From positions 3,775,190 through 3,839,189 of the forward strand of contig CM065311.1 of the NCBI GenBank assembly GCA_033032175.1: DNA of 64,000 nucleotides, written 5' to 3'. This document shows, in pieces, positions 23,201 to 32,475 of this stretch (position 1 is the first letter of the stretch; each line of letters starts with the position of its first letter). Position numbers and translations under genes: made by a program. The stretch is from Saturnia japonica (taxonomy: Eukaryota; Arthropoda; Insecta; Lepidoptera; Saturniidae). Under the pieces are notes generated by a model that searched no databases, was not told the origin of the DNA, and worked only from the letters and a program-made list of their open reading frames with translations.

Positions 23201-24563
23201 TCAAACGACACCTCGTATGCTAGCTAAAATCTATCAAGTCGTTTAGGCTACTGAGCGTGCCAAAGAAATAGACATATGATATATACATACACACACTCGA
23301 AAAATATAACCCTCCTTTTTCGCAGTCCAGGTAATAAAATTAATTATTATTCAAACAAGTTACCGCTAAAATTTCTAATATTTGTTTAAAATAGTATCAG
23401 CCCAATGTATATGTAGACACATTTATTCCCCATGATAAAATCTTTTCAAACCTCCTAGGATTTGTATTGTATATATTTAAAGCAAACATATTTAAATAAA
23501 TATGTTACAATATGTATATCCAGTGATATCAAAAGATATATATATAGTTTAAAGCCACATATATTATTAAAGTAAGTTGCTAGATACCGTAACGTCATTG
23601 TTTTACGTTTTATTATTAAAATTATTAGTTACTTCATCACAATATGGTAAATAAATTATATTTAAAGAACAGTATCATTATGCTGGCCTAAAAATACCAC
23701 GATGAGAGTCGCAAAGTAACTAGACATGAGAGACTTCCACCGTATATTTAGTAGCGCGACTAAAGTTTAGTACAGCTGCCCACGAGCCCGCTATACCAAT
23801 TTCCTTGTTTGTTGTTCTTTACTGCAAACATGCAAATGAAGCTGGCTTGTATGCTTGACACGCTTTTCAACATCCATTATTACATCTCCAGATTAGAATG
23901 CTCAATCTATTAAACTAATTTATGAAATGACTAGCCGTTCTCCTCGGTTTCACTCGTGTTAAATTTATTCGACATACTCTCCACCGCGCTGTCTTCAACG
24001 CACCCGTGTACCCTATCGTTTTCACTTCCTTTACTTAAACCTACAGTTTTCCAGATTGCTACAATTTCATTGTTACTGTTCCACTCCTTAGGATCGTAGC
24101 TTGAAGCTATTTAGCCTATAATCTTTCTAAATGAACAGGCTATAAAATACAAAAAAAAAAAATTAAGTCTGTATGGTAGTTCCAGTTGTTAGCACATTAA
24201 AAAAATAATGTGTTGAACTTTATATTAGTATACTTAGAATATAGTTACTAGAAAGAATATAAAAAATACTAATCATTATTATTTTTCATGAAAACATTAT
24301 GTTTACAGAAGGCAGAGTCTGAGGTGAAAGCTGATGCAGCAAGTTACGACGTAGAGGATTCTCCCGAAACAAATGTTAAAACGGCAACCAAGAGTGAAGT
24401 GCTTCCTACCGGGTCTAGGGGTGAATCGATCAGTGCCCACGTGTCACCGTGCCCAAGCGGGGAATTACGGTGCGTAGACGGTAGATGCATTACCCTTGCA
24501 CAACTCTGCGATGGAACTATCGACTGCTCGGATCACGCTGATGAGGACAACTGCTACACGTGA
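6574..24563 (+). CDS. Frizzled/LDLa type II transmembrane protein (corin-like, no protease), whole gene span
   Basis: Eight exons with compatible phases join to 784 codons from the first acceptor, or 764 residues from Met at 6634. Residues 10-29 (numbered from that Met) form a hydrophobic segment preceded by R3, R6 and R9, so the protein is a type II signal anchor with an extracellular C-terminus. Residues 31-301 are polar and low in cysteine. Residues 305-408 hold ten cysteines spaced as in a Frizzled domain. LDLa modules follow at 415-449, 452-488 and 728-762. This order resembles corin, but the stop follows the last LDLa directly and no SRCR or trypsin exon is seen downstream, so it is not a protease as read here. 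Ligand and role are unknown. The frame is open to the first acceptor, so upstream exons outside the window are possible. Confidence 0.8.
6725..8517. other. Start of intron 1, no feature recognised
   Basis: The intron (6725-16237, 9.5 kb) is AT-rich. In this first part I see neither coding exons nor a repeat that I can match elsewhere in the window. Confidence 0.4.
8518..8775. mobile_element. Short MITE with ~36 bp imperfect inverted ends
   Basis: The left end GGCCACGAGAACCAGAATGG (8518) and the inverted right end GGGCCATGAGAACCAGAGTG (8775 reading back) agree over about 36 bp, continuing to 'CCTAT.TGCTTTTTT' on both sides. The element is about 258 bp with no coding capacity. Target duplication is not clear, so the superfamily is not assigned. 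Confidence 0.7.
8776..11035. other. Intron 1, middle part, nothing firm
   Basis: No coding exon or recognisable RNA gene is seen. Moderately GC-rich patches occur at about 10330-10430 and 10610-10770, which may be old repeats. Confidence 0.35.
11036..11657 (+). mobile_element. Helitron-like element, family A, long variant
   Basis: It starts 'aataaagtggaaagttttt', then 'aaacacgctaatctctgg', and ends in a clean hairpin CACGG-GTGAAA-CCGTG followed by GGGCACAG and CTAG, with T at 11658. The long variant carries extra sequence (about 11220-11520) shared with copies at 45241 and 49002, for example 'gatacgtaaatac.atgttcta'. The GC-rich patch (gcggcgcggcgcggcgcg) is expanded here. Confidence 0.6.
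12214..12830 (+). repeat. Interspersed repeat, family D, with nested SINE-like insert
   Basis: The flanks 12214-12296 ('ttcttcttctttttc','ggcgactagtcctc','aaagaccattaccgccattat') and 12555-12830 ('cagtatcctaacaaaatggt','tttttgtggcatctcag','gagatcccgccaaaaactc') match the copy at 44878-45230. The middle, 12297-12552, is a different repeat inserted into it. A third copy is at 61942-62226. No coding capacity; class unknown. Confidence 0.6.
12297..12552 (-). mobile_element. SINE-like repeat, family B, copy 1
   Basis: On the minus strand this reads 'ttagctcgaatt', 'agggaattagt.agatcgcgac', 'tggccactttggcaccc', 'ggctgagtgccttaagcgctcgcccccaagcc', 'ggtaaagctgtaaaagcc', 'cagtaaggtcagataaaaaaa'. Copies at 19989, 34739 and 56768 share these blocks, each ending in an A-rich tail. 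The tail and the lack of coding capacity suggest a retroposed SINE-like element. No clear tRNA head is visible. Confidence 0.6.
13835..14050 (+). repeat. Interspersed repeat, family C, copy 1
   Basis: It shares 'gtggcaaac', 'cctactcaccgcagaaacacaa', 'taggttatttggctgaaatctt' and 'ggaggtatt' with copies at 27878-28090 and, inverted, 63460-63682. This is the style of a common lepidopteran retroelement tail. No protein is encoded. Confidence 0.6.
14051..16237. other. End of intron 1, two adjacent hairpins
   Basis: The stretch is mostly AT-rich. At 15297-15328 an 8 bp stem (TGTTACGT / ACGTAACA) is followed 15 bp later by a second stem at 15344-15368 (GGCGGATG / CATCCGCC, 9 nt loop). A GC-richer patch continues to about 15420. 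No coding exon is seen. Confidence 0.4.
16238..16390 (+). CDS. Frizzled/LDLa protein, exon 2 (stalk)
   Basis: The acceptor is gtgttttcag|AT and the donor G|GTAAGA at 16391. It enters with two bases that complete the codon split after 6724 and leaves in phase 1. It encodes about 51 polar, cysteine-free residues starting [12 protein letters not shown], right after the membrane segment. Confidence 0.75.
16649..17308 (+). CDS. Frizzled/LDLa protein, exon 3 (disordered stalk)
   Basis: The acceptor is tatttcag|GT. The frame continues without a stop to TAA at 17344. It encodes a Thr/Ser/Pro/Glu-rich, cysteine-free stalk. Two ends are possible. Donor GTGAGG at 17309 gives the phase needed by exon 4. 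A much better donor, GTAAGT at 17361, lies after the in-frame stop. If the A6 run at 17329-17334 were A5, the frame would be open to 17360 and leave in the right phase. I give the end that works with the sequence as printed. Confidence 0.65.
17615..17851 (+). CDS. Frizzled/LDLa protein, exon 4 (Frizzled domain, first part)
   Basis: The acceptor is caatttttag|TT and the donor G|GTAAAA at 17852. It encodes cysteines 1 to 7 of a Frizzled domain: PQC, LALC, TNC, FFC, EPEC, KMPC and NLC. The spacing around [19 protein letters not shown] is close to the family. It leaves in phase 1. Confidence 0.85.
18335..18566 (+). CDS. Frizzled/LDLa protein, exon 5 (end of Frizzled, LDLa 1)
   Basis: The acceptor is gttatttcag|CA and the donor CG|GTAAAA at 18567. 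It completes the Frizzled domain (HC, FKC, NNC) and then encodes LDLa module 1, with six cysteines and the calcium site [13 protein letters not shown]. It ends with the first half of LDLa 2 (TCDKHEF) in phase 2. Confidence 0.88.
18725..18972 (-). mobile_element. Probable end of a lepidopteran Helitron
   Basis: The blocks 'tgtgcgccaaatttcagccc', 'aatccgttcagagtttgagt' and 'cagtaagtcagtcac.atctccttttatatata' are of a type I remember as the 5' end (minus strand) of lepidopteran Helitrons. No second copy occurs in this window, so the call rests on recall. Confidence 0.4.
18973..19150. repeat. Interspersed repeat fragment with small hairpin
   Basis: A 6 bp stem ACCGAG-CTGTA-CTCGGT lies at 18976-18992, followed by 'aaaacattatctaaatgcaa' and 'tcgttggagccgtttccaag'. 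This is a recurrent lepidopteran repeat style. No protein is encoded. Confidence 0.4.
19266..19486 (+). CDS. Frizzled/LDLa protein, exon 6 (LDLa 2)
   Basis: The acceptor is tttgttatag|T and the donor G|GTATGT at 19487. It completes LDLa module 2: [26 protein letters not shown]. It then enters a Pro/Ser/Glu-rich linker. It leaves in phase 1. A repeat insertion begins about 9 bp after the exon end. Confidence 0.85.
19742..19772. repeat. Perfect 11 bp inverted repeat hairpin
   Basis: ACCATGCCAGA and TCTGGCATGGT flank a 9-base loop. It lies inside the repeat insertion, so it probably belongs to that element rather than to the host gene. Confidence 0.7.
19989..20266 (+). mobile_element. SINE-like repeat, family B, copy 2, with long poly-A
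   Basis: It starts 'ttagttagctcgaatt', passes 'ttagatcgcgactttttcgc' and 'agcgctcgcccccaagtcc', and ends 'cagttct' followed by about 45 nearly pure A (20221-20266, one C). The long, hardly mutated tail suggests a recent insertion. It is nested in the LTR-like segment. Confidence 0.65.
20637..22129 (-). mobile_element. Degenerate mariner (DD34D type), copy 1
   Basis: The terminal repeats GGTCCTTACATATGAAATTA (20640) and the inverse TTTCATATGTAAGAACC are flanked by TA. The inner sequence matches the better copy at 52048-53332. The frame is shattered: the region matching KQPRLVN and the second catalytic block is full of shifts. At 1493 bp it is longer than a standard mariner of about 1.28 kb; an unrelated AT-rich insert lies at about 21080-21425. 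Confidence 0.85.
22432..22877 (+). CDS. Frizzled/LDLa protein, exon 7 (linker)
   Basis: The acceptor is ttacttacag|GA and the donor AAG|GTGATG at 22878. It encodes about 148 polar, cysteine-free residues with possible N-glycosylation sites (NFT, NVS). The frame stays open to 23045, so the end rests on the donor and on phase 0 matching exon 8. Intron retention would give a different, cysteine-free C-terminus. Confidence 0.7.
23931..24230 (-). mobile_element. Helitron-like short element, family A, minus strand
   Basis: On the minus strand it ends 'gagtgaaaccgaggagaacggctag' followed by T. The inner blocks 'ctccaccgcgc', 'cagattgct' and 'ctatttagcctataat' match the family. It lies about 80 bp before exon 8 of the host gene, within intron 7. 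Confidence 0.6.
24309..24563 (+). CDS. Frizzled/LDLa protein, exon 8 (LDLa 3 and stop)
   Basis: The acceptor is tgtttacag|AAG in phase 0. It encodes an acidic linker and then a complete LDLa module: [29 protein letters not shown]. The stop TGA at 24561 follows two residues after the last cysteine, a natural domain-edge stop. Confidence 0.85.
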   Translation, partial: KAESEVKADAASYDVEDSPETNVKTATKSEVLPTGSRGESISAHVSPCPSGELRCVDGRCITLAQLCDGTIDCSDHADEDNCYT

Positions 24564-24603
24564 CCTGTATCTTTAATATATGTGGTGAATGGTAAGATAA
24601 CAG

Positions 24604-24609
24604 AATAAA
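24604..24609 (+). terminator. Candidate poly(A) signal AATAAA
   Basis: AATAAA lies 41 bp after the stop codon. More copies at 24791 and 24804 could serve a longer 3' UTR. Which is used cannot be seen from sequence. Confidence 0.35.
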
Positions 24610-27600
24610 TGGTACGGAGTTTTTTGAATATTGTCTGTGACATTTGTGGGCCTATATTTAGTGTATTGTTGCATCAACAATTGAATCTTTTGAATTATGG
24701 AACAAAATAACATAGTCGTTGTTCCCAAAAAGAGACTAAGCGCTCGATAATCACAAATAAGAGACTTAAGATTAAAAATAACTGAAAAATAATAAATTGT
24801 TCAAATAAAAACATAATAGGATAAACTCGAATATATTTTTTATTGATTATGGCCCCAAAAATTTACCGTAAATTCAATTTTAAATCCTGATTTAACGAAT
24901 TTTAGTCATAATATAGGTAGGTAAGTATTAATTATTTTACCAGTAACAATTTCAGACTATTTTTGTACTATGTAATTATACCTCTATTTTTGTGACCTTG
25001 TTTTAAAATCCTTATTTTAGAAACGCTAATGTAGTTAACTTAGTATGTACTTAAATTCGAAGAATAACTAAATTTACTTTTAAGAAAACTAAGTGATTAT
25101 AATCGAGTCATCATAACCGGTCGCGGAAAAAGGAGGCAAGGGTCTAGGAAAAAGCGGAGCCAAGCGCCACAGGAAGGTTCTTCGCGATAACATCCTTGGT
25201 ATCACGAAACCGGCAACCCGCCGTTTGGCTCGCAGATGCAGTGTCAGACGTATCTCTTCCGGTTTGATATATGAAGAGACACGAGTTTGTGAAATTTATA
25301 TTCACAGATTTACTAAAAGAATTGTATTTGTTGGAAATACAATTTTAGTTGTTTACCTTCTTATGAAATGAGTTTCTCATATCTTTCAGTGAACACTTTG
25401 AAGATTTTAATAACAAACTTACCTTCCAATCCTCTTGTTTACATGCTTTTCCACACCCTAATATTATTTATGTATAGAAATAATCAATATTTTTGGTATT
25501 TTGAAGAATAACTTGTTAGCTAAATTTTTGACCCTAACGTGTTGTCCGTAAAGTGTTGCTTTTCAATTTCTATCGTTTCTCCAACTATCCTACATTTTCA
25601 GGTCGTGTAATTCTTTCTATTATTAGAATTGAACTATTATTTAAATGAAACTGGTCCTCTCCACGAAACATTGATTTTTTACCGTGTGTAGGAATGGCAG
25701 TGTGTAGATTATGTTATTGTAATAAATGTAACTAATTTACTAGTTTGTTTTTTAGTATAATGTATGTAATTAAGTACTATGTAATAATGAAATATGATTT
25801 TTTTAAGAATTAAAATGAGAATTTTTTTTCGAAAATTTTCATTGTTTATTATTTTATTTTAATTTTAATTATAAGTATAAATTGTAAGTAAATAGTATAA
25901 TGTAGTGTAGACGCTGTGATAAAGTAATGCATTGATATTTTCCAAAAGTTGTGAATATTTTCGTTTATATTGAAGAATATTGTCTTTGTATATAAAAATA
26001 GATTGTAATGATTTTAAATTTTATTTGCATTTCAATTAAAATTCAAATGTTATTAATATCGAAAATATACTCGTTTTCATTCCTCGATGTACCTAACGTG
26101 TGTGAAAGTTGTGAATCAATTAACTGTTAATATTCGGATTCATTTCTATGTCCAATTATAAAAGATAGCTTTACTTTAACGACCTAATTAAATAATATTA
26201 TGCATTTGTAAATAGCATTAATTTAAAGTAATAAGTTTTTTTAAATTAACATGCTAGAAATTATGCTAACGTAATCAATTTTAATATTACTGATACAGTG
26301 TGTCAGTAATTTTGCCTTAATAATAATTACGTATAAAAAGTTAAGTTAATCGTAAACTCACTTATAATTTTTATTATTTTATATTTGAATAGCTGATGAG
26401 ATATTTGAAAAAATCATTTTCAATTAAAATTGATTTACAATTAAATAAAACCAAAATAAATAAATGAAATATACTATTATGGTGGTTTAATACTACTATA
26501 ATAGTTATGTGTTTTTAATTTTTACTGAATTTATTTGTACTTATTTTATCAGAGTTATAAATATAATAAGTAGGTATATATGCTGTTGATTATAAAAACT
26601 AAGACGTCCTATTTCAATTTGCTAAAGTTCTTCATAATAATTATCGAAATTATTATTTTTTAAGAATCGAAAAGATTTATGTACTTATTCGAAAAATTAC
26701 AGATTTAGACGAAAAGGTATTTTAAATAGCAAAACGATCGGAATGTAATAACATTAGAAAACGTTAAACCATTTATAAGATTGTATAGAGTTTAGTTAGG
26801 AATTTATAGCGATACATACATGTGTAATCACTGTACTTACACAAGCTACCTACATACATCGCGATTTAGGAATTATTTTAATTTGACACTCGTCAGAGGT
26901 TTGCATTGGAATCCATGTTTTCCTTGTTCCTCTATCTTTGTTATTTAAAAATTTACTTTACCTATGAAAGAGAAAAGAATTAGGATTAAAACATTCTTAA
27001 ATATCATTAACATTAGGAAAAGCCATAAATTATAATGAACTTGTACGGATATTTATTATCAGCAAACATTTGTTAATATAATTGTTGCATAAATCATGTA
27101 GGTACTCTCAGCGACGTTTTTTTACTACAATGTACTCGAATTTTAATTAACTGAAATGTTTTGTATCACTTTTAATGTCACATAAATAAATTATATATGA
27201 AATACATAAAAAGTAGGTATATCTATTTTAATACTTATTTGTACACAAATAAATTACGCCGCGTACCACGATATTTCTAAGTATAATATATTACTAAAAT
27301 TGTAAGTAGTTTAGCTTAATAACTGTAAATTCCAAAGTAATGTCATAATATTATTTTAAATTCCAATTACCTATGCTTGTAATAAATGTAAAATACATTA
27401 TTAACTCGAATAATCATTATTGAATGTAGTTCGTAACTTTGTTTGGTTAGTTAATTAAATATACAAATTATTCATTCTCAATAAATTCTTGATTTTTGAG
27501 AATTATGTTATTGTATAAGACATATATAGTTAAGCTACTGCTATTATTTTATATGTGTTAGTATATATTAAAAGTTTTCGTATATCAATAAAATTTATAC

Positions 27601-27877
27601 CATGTTTGTTATTTTTTTCTTTACAACAAAAGGCTTATAAATCTTAAATTGTTTAATCACATCAAACATAATAAAATATTATAATCGATTTCAATAAAAC
27701 CCTATACCTACCCCTTTTGTTAGTACAAAATTAATCGTATTTTGCGTATGGTATGGGTAAAAAGGTTACATATTCATACTGTAAAGAAATATTAACGTAA
27801 TATAAATATTTGAATAAATGTGTTACACATTGAATTATATGTAGGTAACTACGGTTTTTTTTTAAATATTATACAAC
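24610..27877. other. AT-rich 3' flank, no intact gene
   Basis: The stretch holds the histone H4 fragment at 25113-25284 and otherwise very AT-rich sequence with few matches to the window's repeat families. Part may be an extended 3' UTR. A last AATAAA-containing run occurs near 27587. Confidence 0.4.
25113..25284 (+). pseudogene. Broken histone H4 fragment
   Basis: After an ATA in place of the start codon, TGRGK is followed by one extra A and then the frame reads [44 protein letters not shown] and LIYEETR. This is histone H4 from residue 2 to about 55, with a lost start, a frameshift, an added codon and several substitutions. The match ends abruptly after EETR. It is GC-rich against AT-rich surroundings. 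A processed or duplicated H4 pseudogene piece is the simplest reading. Confidence 0.9.
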
Positions 27878-28090
27878 AAAGGTGGCAAACAAGCAAACAG
27901 CCAGAATAGCGTGTTGCCAACCTTGAACTCCGCTACCCTAAAGAGATGTGGAAGCCCTACTCACCGCAGAAACACAACCCTAAGTTATTTGGCTACGATC
28001 TTCTGTATTTTGGAGGTATTCCAATGTTCGGACTACCCTATGTAGAGAGAAATCTCCAAAGAAATTTATCTGTGCCGTATCTCTCTTAAA
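27878..28090 (+). repeat. Interspersed repeat, family C, copy 2
   Basis: It shares 'ggtggcaaac', 'ccctactcaccgcagaaaca', 'gttatttggct' and 'ggaggtatt' with the copies at 13835 and 63460. No protein is encoded. Confidence 0.6.
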
Positions 28091-29224
28091 ATGTACAGTA
28101 CAACACAAAACCACAATACATATCTGGAATAATAATGACATTAATGGCAAAGTTGTCACAAAAGATATGGGGGATACTAAAACCCGCCCTCTAATTACGT
28201 ACGTGTTTCGCAAAAGCAAAGCGACAGCCGAAATCGTTAAATATCGACTTAAAAATTACAAAAAAATTGGAACATAATATGAATTTGCCATTTTGTAGCA
28301 AATTTCTAGCGTTCGCTTTGCTCTTGAAAAAATACATAATTAGGGAACCGATTACTTCTTGTAAGTGACAAACGCACCCGATGAAACTTTATATCTCGTC
28401 ATAAGGCAATAAAATGTGGGCCTCGAATTCAAAATCAAAATATTTTGTATTCAATTTAGGCCCTAAGAAGACACTTATAAATCTCAAAACACTAACACCG
28501 GTATTTCAGGTGGACTACCATTTTTTTGGTCCTTTCTGTAAGCACACCTAAACAAGTAAAATGTGTGGAAGCCTTCCTAGATGACGACCTTTCTTTTTTA
28601 TGAGAGCTTTCTCTACTGTTTATTAACTCACTTTTTTATATTATCATACACAAAAAATGTAGGACCTCCTGGTTTGGCAAACATTTGCTACATTTAATAA
28701 TTGTTATCTATTATACTAGTTAATTTATGAGATGGCAAAAGCCCAGGGCACCATATCTTAAAGTACGCCATTAATGGTAGTAGGTTCTCGAAATTCTCAT
28801 CTGGCTATCATCCAAAGGTTAATCTTTTCCTGGTGTCTATCTGTGTGTTCAGCTAGTTATCTAGACTCTAGAGCAGCGATTCCTAAACTGAATTCCGTCA
28901 AACTCAAAGCTTCCATGAAAAAGTCATCGGAGTTCAGTAGCATCAATAGTCAGTCCTTTGTATAACATTTGTTTGGTTTGGGTAATTTTAACCCACTGCG
29001 GCGACTAGGGTAATCTTTTTTTTTTACAAAATTAAACAAACCACTGCAGTCTTATACTACACTATTCGGAAGTCCTGTAGCTCGGAGGCCCCTTAATGAT
29101 ACGGTAGAAGCTACTCCCCTGATTTGCATTTTCATTTGTAATTACATATTTATTAAAGGGTCTGATAAAATAAAAGAAATTTGTTCATTGTTAAGTAGTT
29201 TTAAAAGCTTAGGATCGTCGTAAC
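28091..29224. other. Intergenic, no gene recognised
   Basis: Mixed composition with short open frames only. A stretch at about 28740-29000 is less AT-rich, but no known protein motif is seen. Confidence 0.35.
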
Positions 29225-30455
29225 ACCACATCTATATGATGCTGATCAAAAGGAGACCTACAACAAAATTAACTGTAGGTTCCTCAACCCACGCCAATAC
29301 GGATTCACGCCGCAGAAATGCACTCAAGATGCACTTTATGATTTAACCCAGCACCATAAATCTACTTTAAAAGACAAGAAATTTAGTGTGGTTTTCTAAT
29401 TGGACAATGAGATATTGGACATCGAGGGTGCTTTTGATAGAGCTTGGTGACCCTCATTGAGGAAACAGCTGATTGAAAATAGATGCCAAAAAAATTTGAG
29501 GAGGTTGGTCAATGACTATTAGGATAATCGGGAAGTTATAGTCAGATACGCAGGAGTTGAGCATACAAAAGGAAAAATAAAGGATGTGTACAGGAGTCCA
29601 TTGGCAGCCCGGTCTTCTGCAATATAATTTTAGACTCCTTATTAAAGGGTGTCCATAACAAGGGTGTGTATTGCCAAGCCTTTCCAGACGATGTGGTGTT
29701 GGTATTTGCAGGGCATCTGACCGCTGAAATTCAAGAAGAGGCAAATGGCATCCTCGACTATGTGTATGGATGAGGTCTAGTAAACAAAGTAGTAGGTAGG
29801 TAGTAGTAGGTAGCTACCATCTATACAGGTGGCAGTAAGATCAACGGGAAAGTAGGCGCTGCTCTATCACACTGGGAGTATGATAAAGAAGTTACGTCAA
29901 AAAAAAAAAACAAAGTGAAGCCTCTCTGCACTGTGTATCAGGCAGTATTGTTTGCAAAAAATTCATAAAGCACTACAGATTGCAAAGAAAATATTAAAAG
30001 TTAGGTTACTCAGTGACTCCAGAACTGCTTTGGAGACACTTTGTAACCCGGACACATTCCACCCTCTAGCAATCGAGACCAGAAGTGACATTAGAGAAAT
30101 ACGACACCAGGGTGGTGAGATGAAACTTTGCTGAGTCAAAACCCACAAAAGCGAGGCGGGAAATGAAAGAGCTGGCGAACTGGCTATGGAGGCGGCCTTG
30201 TTTTCTAAAACTAGTGCCAATTATGATAAATGCCCCATATTATTTGTGAAAAATCATATTAGGCATAATATAAAATGGAATAACAGATACACTACAGAAG
30301 AGACTGCTGCTAATACTAAAGTCTTCTTCCCGGAGGCAATTGCGGCCTACAAAGTGGTAAGAAGAGTCAACATGACTCCGTCGGTAGTTCAAATATTGCT
30401 GGATCATGGAGCATTCGCAGAATACTTACACATAACACTGGTTTAAAATCAAAGA
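29225..30455 (+). pseudogene. Decayed R1-clade-like non-LTR retrotransposon (RT to RNase H)
   Basis: Reading across frames gives reverse transcriptase blocks in order: QYGFTPQKCTQDALYDL, LDIEGAFDRAW, GSIGSPVFCNIILDSLLKG, and FPDDVVLVF in place of the usual FADDVVLV. An RNase H-like part follows (LLSDSRTALETL, NERAGELAMEAA) and then a C-terminal part near 30240-30430. Stops and shifts occur every 50-100 codons and the 5' half is absent. The motif style is that of R1/TRAS/SART elements. Confidence 0.8.
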
Positions 30456-31257
30456 CAGCTACGACTGCGTGTGTGATTAAATAACATCGTAAACAGCACT
30501 ACATACGATACTGGAATGGGGATTTATATGATAAATTAAAAAGAAGAAATAAAAACACTATTATCTGTAGTTTGCCTCATTTGTTATTTTATTTTGTTCT
30601 TTTAATTCGTAGCTTGAGAATAAGAAATCGTGTAATTGTATATTGGGGAAGACACTGTTACCTGAGACACAGGTTATACCTAGTTCAGGTGACAGGGTTC
30701 AGCCATACTTGATGTATTACATTGTTTAAAATAAATGATTATGATTAGATTAAGATACGAATTAGAAATAGAAATAGGAATGGGGATAGATACACATTAC
30801 ATATAATAGTTAAAAATAAGGACTATATGAAATCATTATTTTGCTATATATTGTATAAAAATCATTAAAATCCAAAAAAATCTTCACAAATGACATACAT
30901 AGATATAGATAATATAAATGTAATTGGTAAGTAATAGTGTATAATGATTAATAATTATACATACATACACCTAGTAAGTAGATAGTTAAGGATTAATGGA
31001 TATGGTATTTCAAAAACAAAAAGGTAATACCTATTGGTACAAAAACCAGTCTACACCCATCTCCTATACACCAATACTCACCATTACAGTGCAGGCATTA
31101 TCACAAATCAGATCTAAACACCCTAGATAAAACTAATTGCACCAATAATATTGGCTGCAGTAGTAAAAATCTACGATCAAGGAGTCAAAAACATTTACAT
31201 ATCGCCACTCCATTTTCAACCAAAAAAAAGAACCCAGTTAAATTATACAGGGGATCA
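30456..31257. other. Intergenic, AT-rich
   Basis: No gene or repeat was recognised. Confidence 0.35.
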
Positions 31258-31700
31258 ACTGAAGAAAATATTTAAAAAAACATGTTGCATGTACGTTTCC
31301 ACGTCGCTAGAACGGTGACGGCGAGCATGGTCATCCATAAAAATGGAATCTTCCTCAAGAGCAGTCAATGCGGGCTGTTCATGTGGAATTAGGACTTCCG
31401 TTATGTACGGATGTGCATTTAATGTTCCACTTTCTATGAAAATCAAATCCGTACGCTCCGTCGAATTAATTGCTGTCCAAAACATAACATAAAATAGCTT
31501 TCCCGTGGTCCTTCGCAGCACTCACCGGCGTCGGTCCTCTCCACACAAAGAGATTTTAGCTTCATCAGAAAACAATACTTTGATCCAGTCCTCCAGAGTC
31601 TATGAAGCACAGTTTCGAGCAAACTGAAGTCGAGCAACACGGTGCTCACAGAGTAATTTAAAGGACCCAGGCCGCGTGGTAACTGCTGATATTGGCGGCC
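31258..31700 (-). pseudogene. Tc1-like transposase fragment
   Basis: On the minus strand two frames join to give the middle of a Tc1-type transposase: an SDEAKISLCGE-like block holding the first catalytic Asp, WTAINSTERTDLIFIESG, and DSIFMDDHARRHR holding the second Asp. The third acidic block and both termini are missing. Confidence 0.75.
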
Positions 31701-31742
31701 AACAAGCTAACTTCTACTCCTCTTACTTCTTCAAGGCTCTCC

Positions 31743-32475
31743 TTTATTTATTTATTTATTTACACATTATGCGTTAAATACGCAATGGCGGACTTAATGC
31801 TAAGGCATTCTCTGCCAGTCAACCATTAGGTGATGCAGAGATAAATGTTAGTAGGTGTAAAAGGTAAGGGTTTTTTGAAATTATGTTTAACCTATTTAAT
31901 ATCACAATATATAAATAAAATATCAACACCAAAACATAATATATATAAGATATATATAATACATATATACTACACATATACAATACATACACATAACAAC
32001 ATCATACATAAATATCAATACAATAAATAAAAATATAATTAGTCAACATTAAGTACTAAATACAGCATTAACCAGATAATTCCGCTAAATGACACTGGTA
32101 AAGCCGACGTACCTTGACTTTAAAACTGAAACGATTAGATGACATCCTGATTTCATAAGGAAGCGCATTCCATAGGAGAATAGATTGGATATAGAAAGAT
32201 GAATGTACTAGACCGGAAGTATGGACAGGACAGCAAAGAATAAGATTATTAGAAGAGCGAAGGTTAAGGTCATGATTAGAGTATAAAAACTGAAAATGTG
32301 GAGTTAAGTAAGAGGGAGTATTGGGAGAAAATAGAACAGAATACAGAGTTGTCAGAGCCCGCAAACTCCGACGCTGGCGTATTAGGTCCACACTTGACGC
32401 CTTACGATTCTGCAACAACTGACTCACCAAAAAGCGGTCATTTCGTAGTTCTCTGCATCGCCTTCTTCCCGAACC
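31743..32475 (-). pseudogene. 3' part of a jockey/CR1-like LINE
   Basis: The minus-strand frame (32068-32470) encodes an ORF2 C-terminus: RCRELRNDRF, RRSLRALTTLYSV, SSFYIQSILLWNALP, and a final KVKVRRLYQ. The 3' end at 31743 is a (TAAA)n tail. The block 'caatggcggacttaatgcta' is familiar from lepidopteran LINE ends. The element is 5' truncated. The microsatellite-like region 31920-32030 lies in its 3' part. Confidence 0.75.

Noticed and set aside
24210..24310. An independent small gene starting at Met 24288
   Set aside because: The acceptor at 24308 and the phase match show it is the last exon of the upstream gene.
31845..32030. 61-codon open frame with Tyr/Ile/His repeats
   Set aside because: It is low-complexity microsatellite-like sequence in the 3' part of a LINE.
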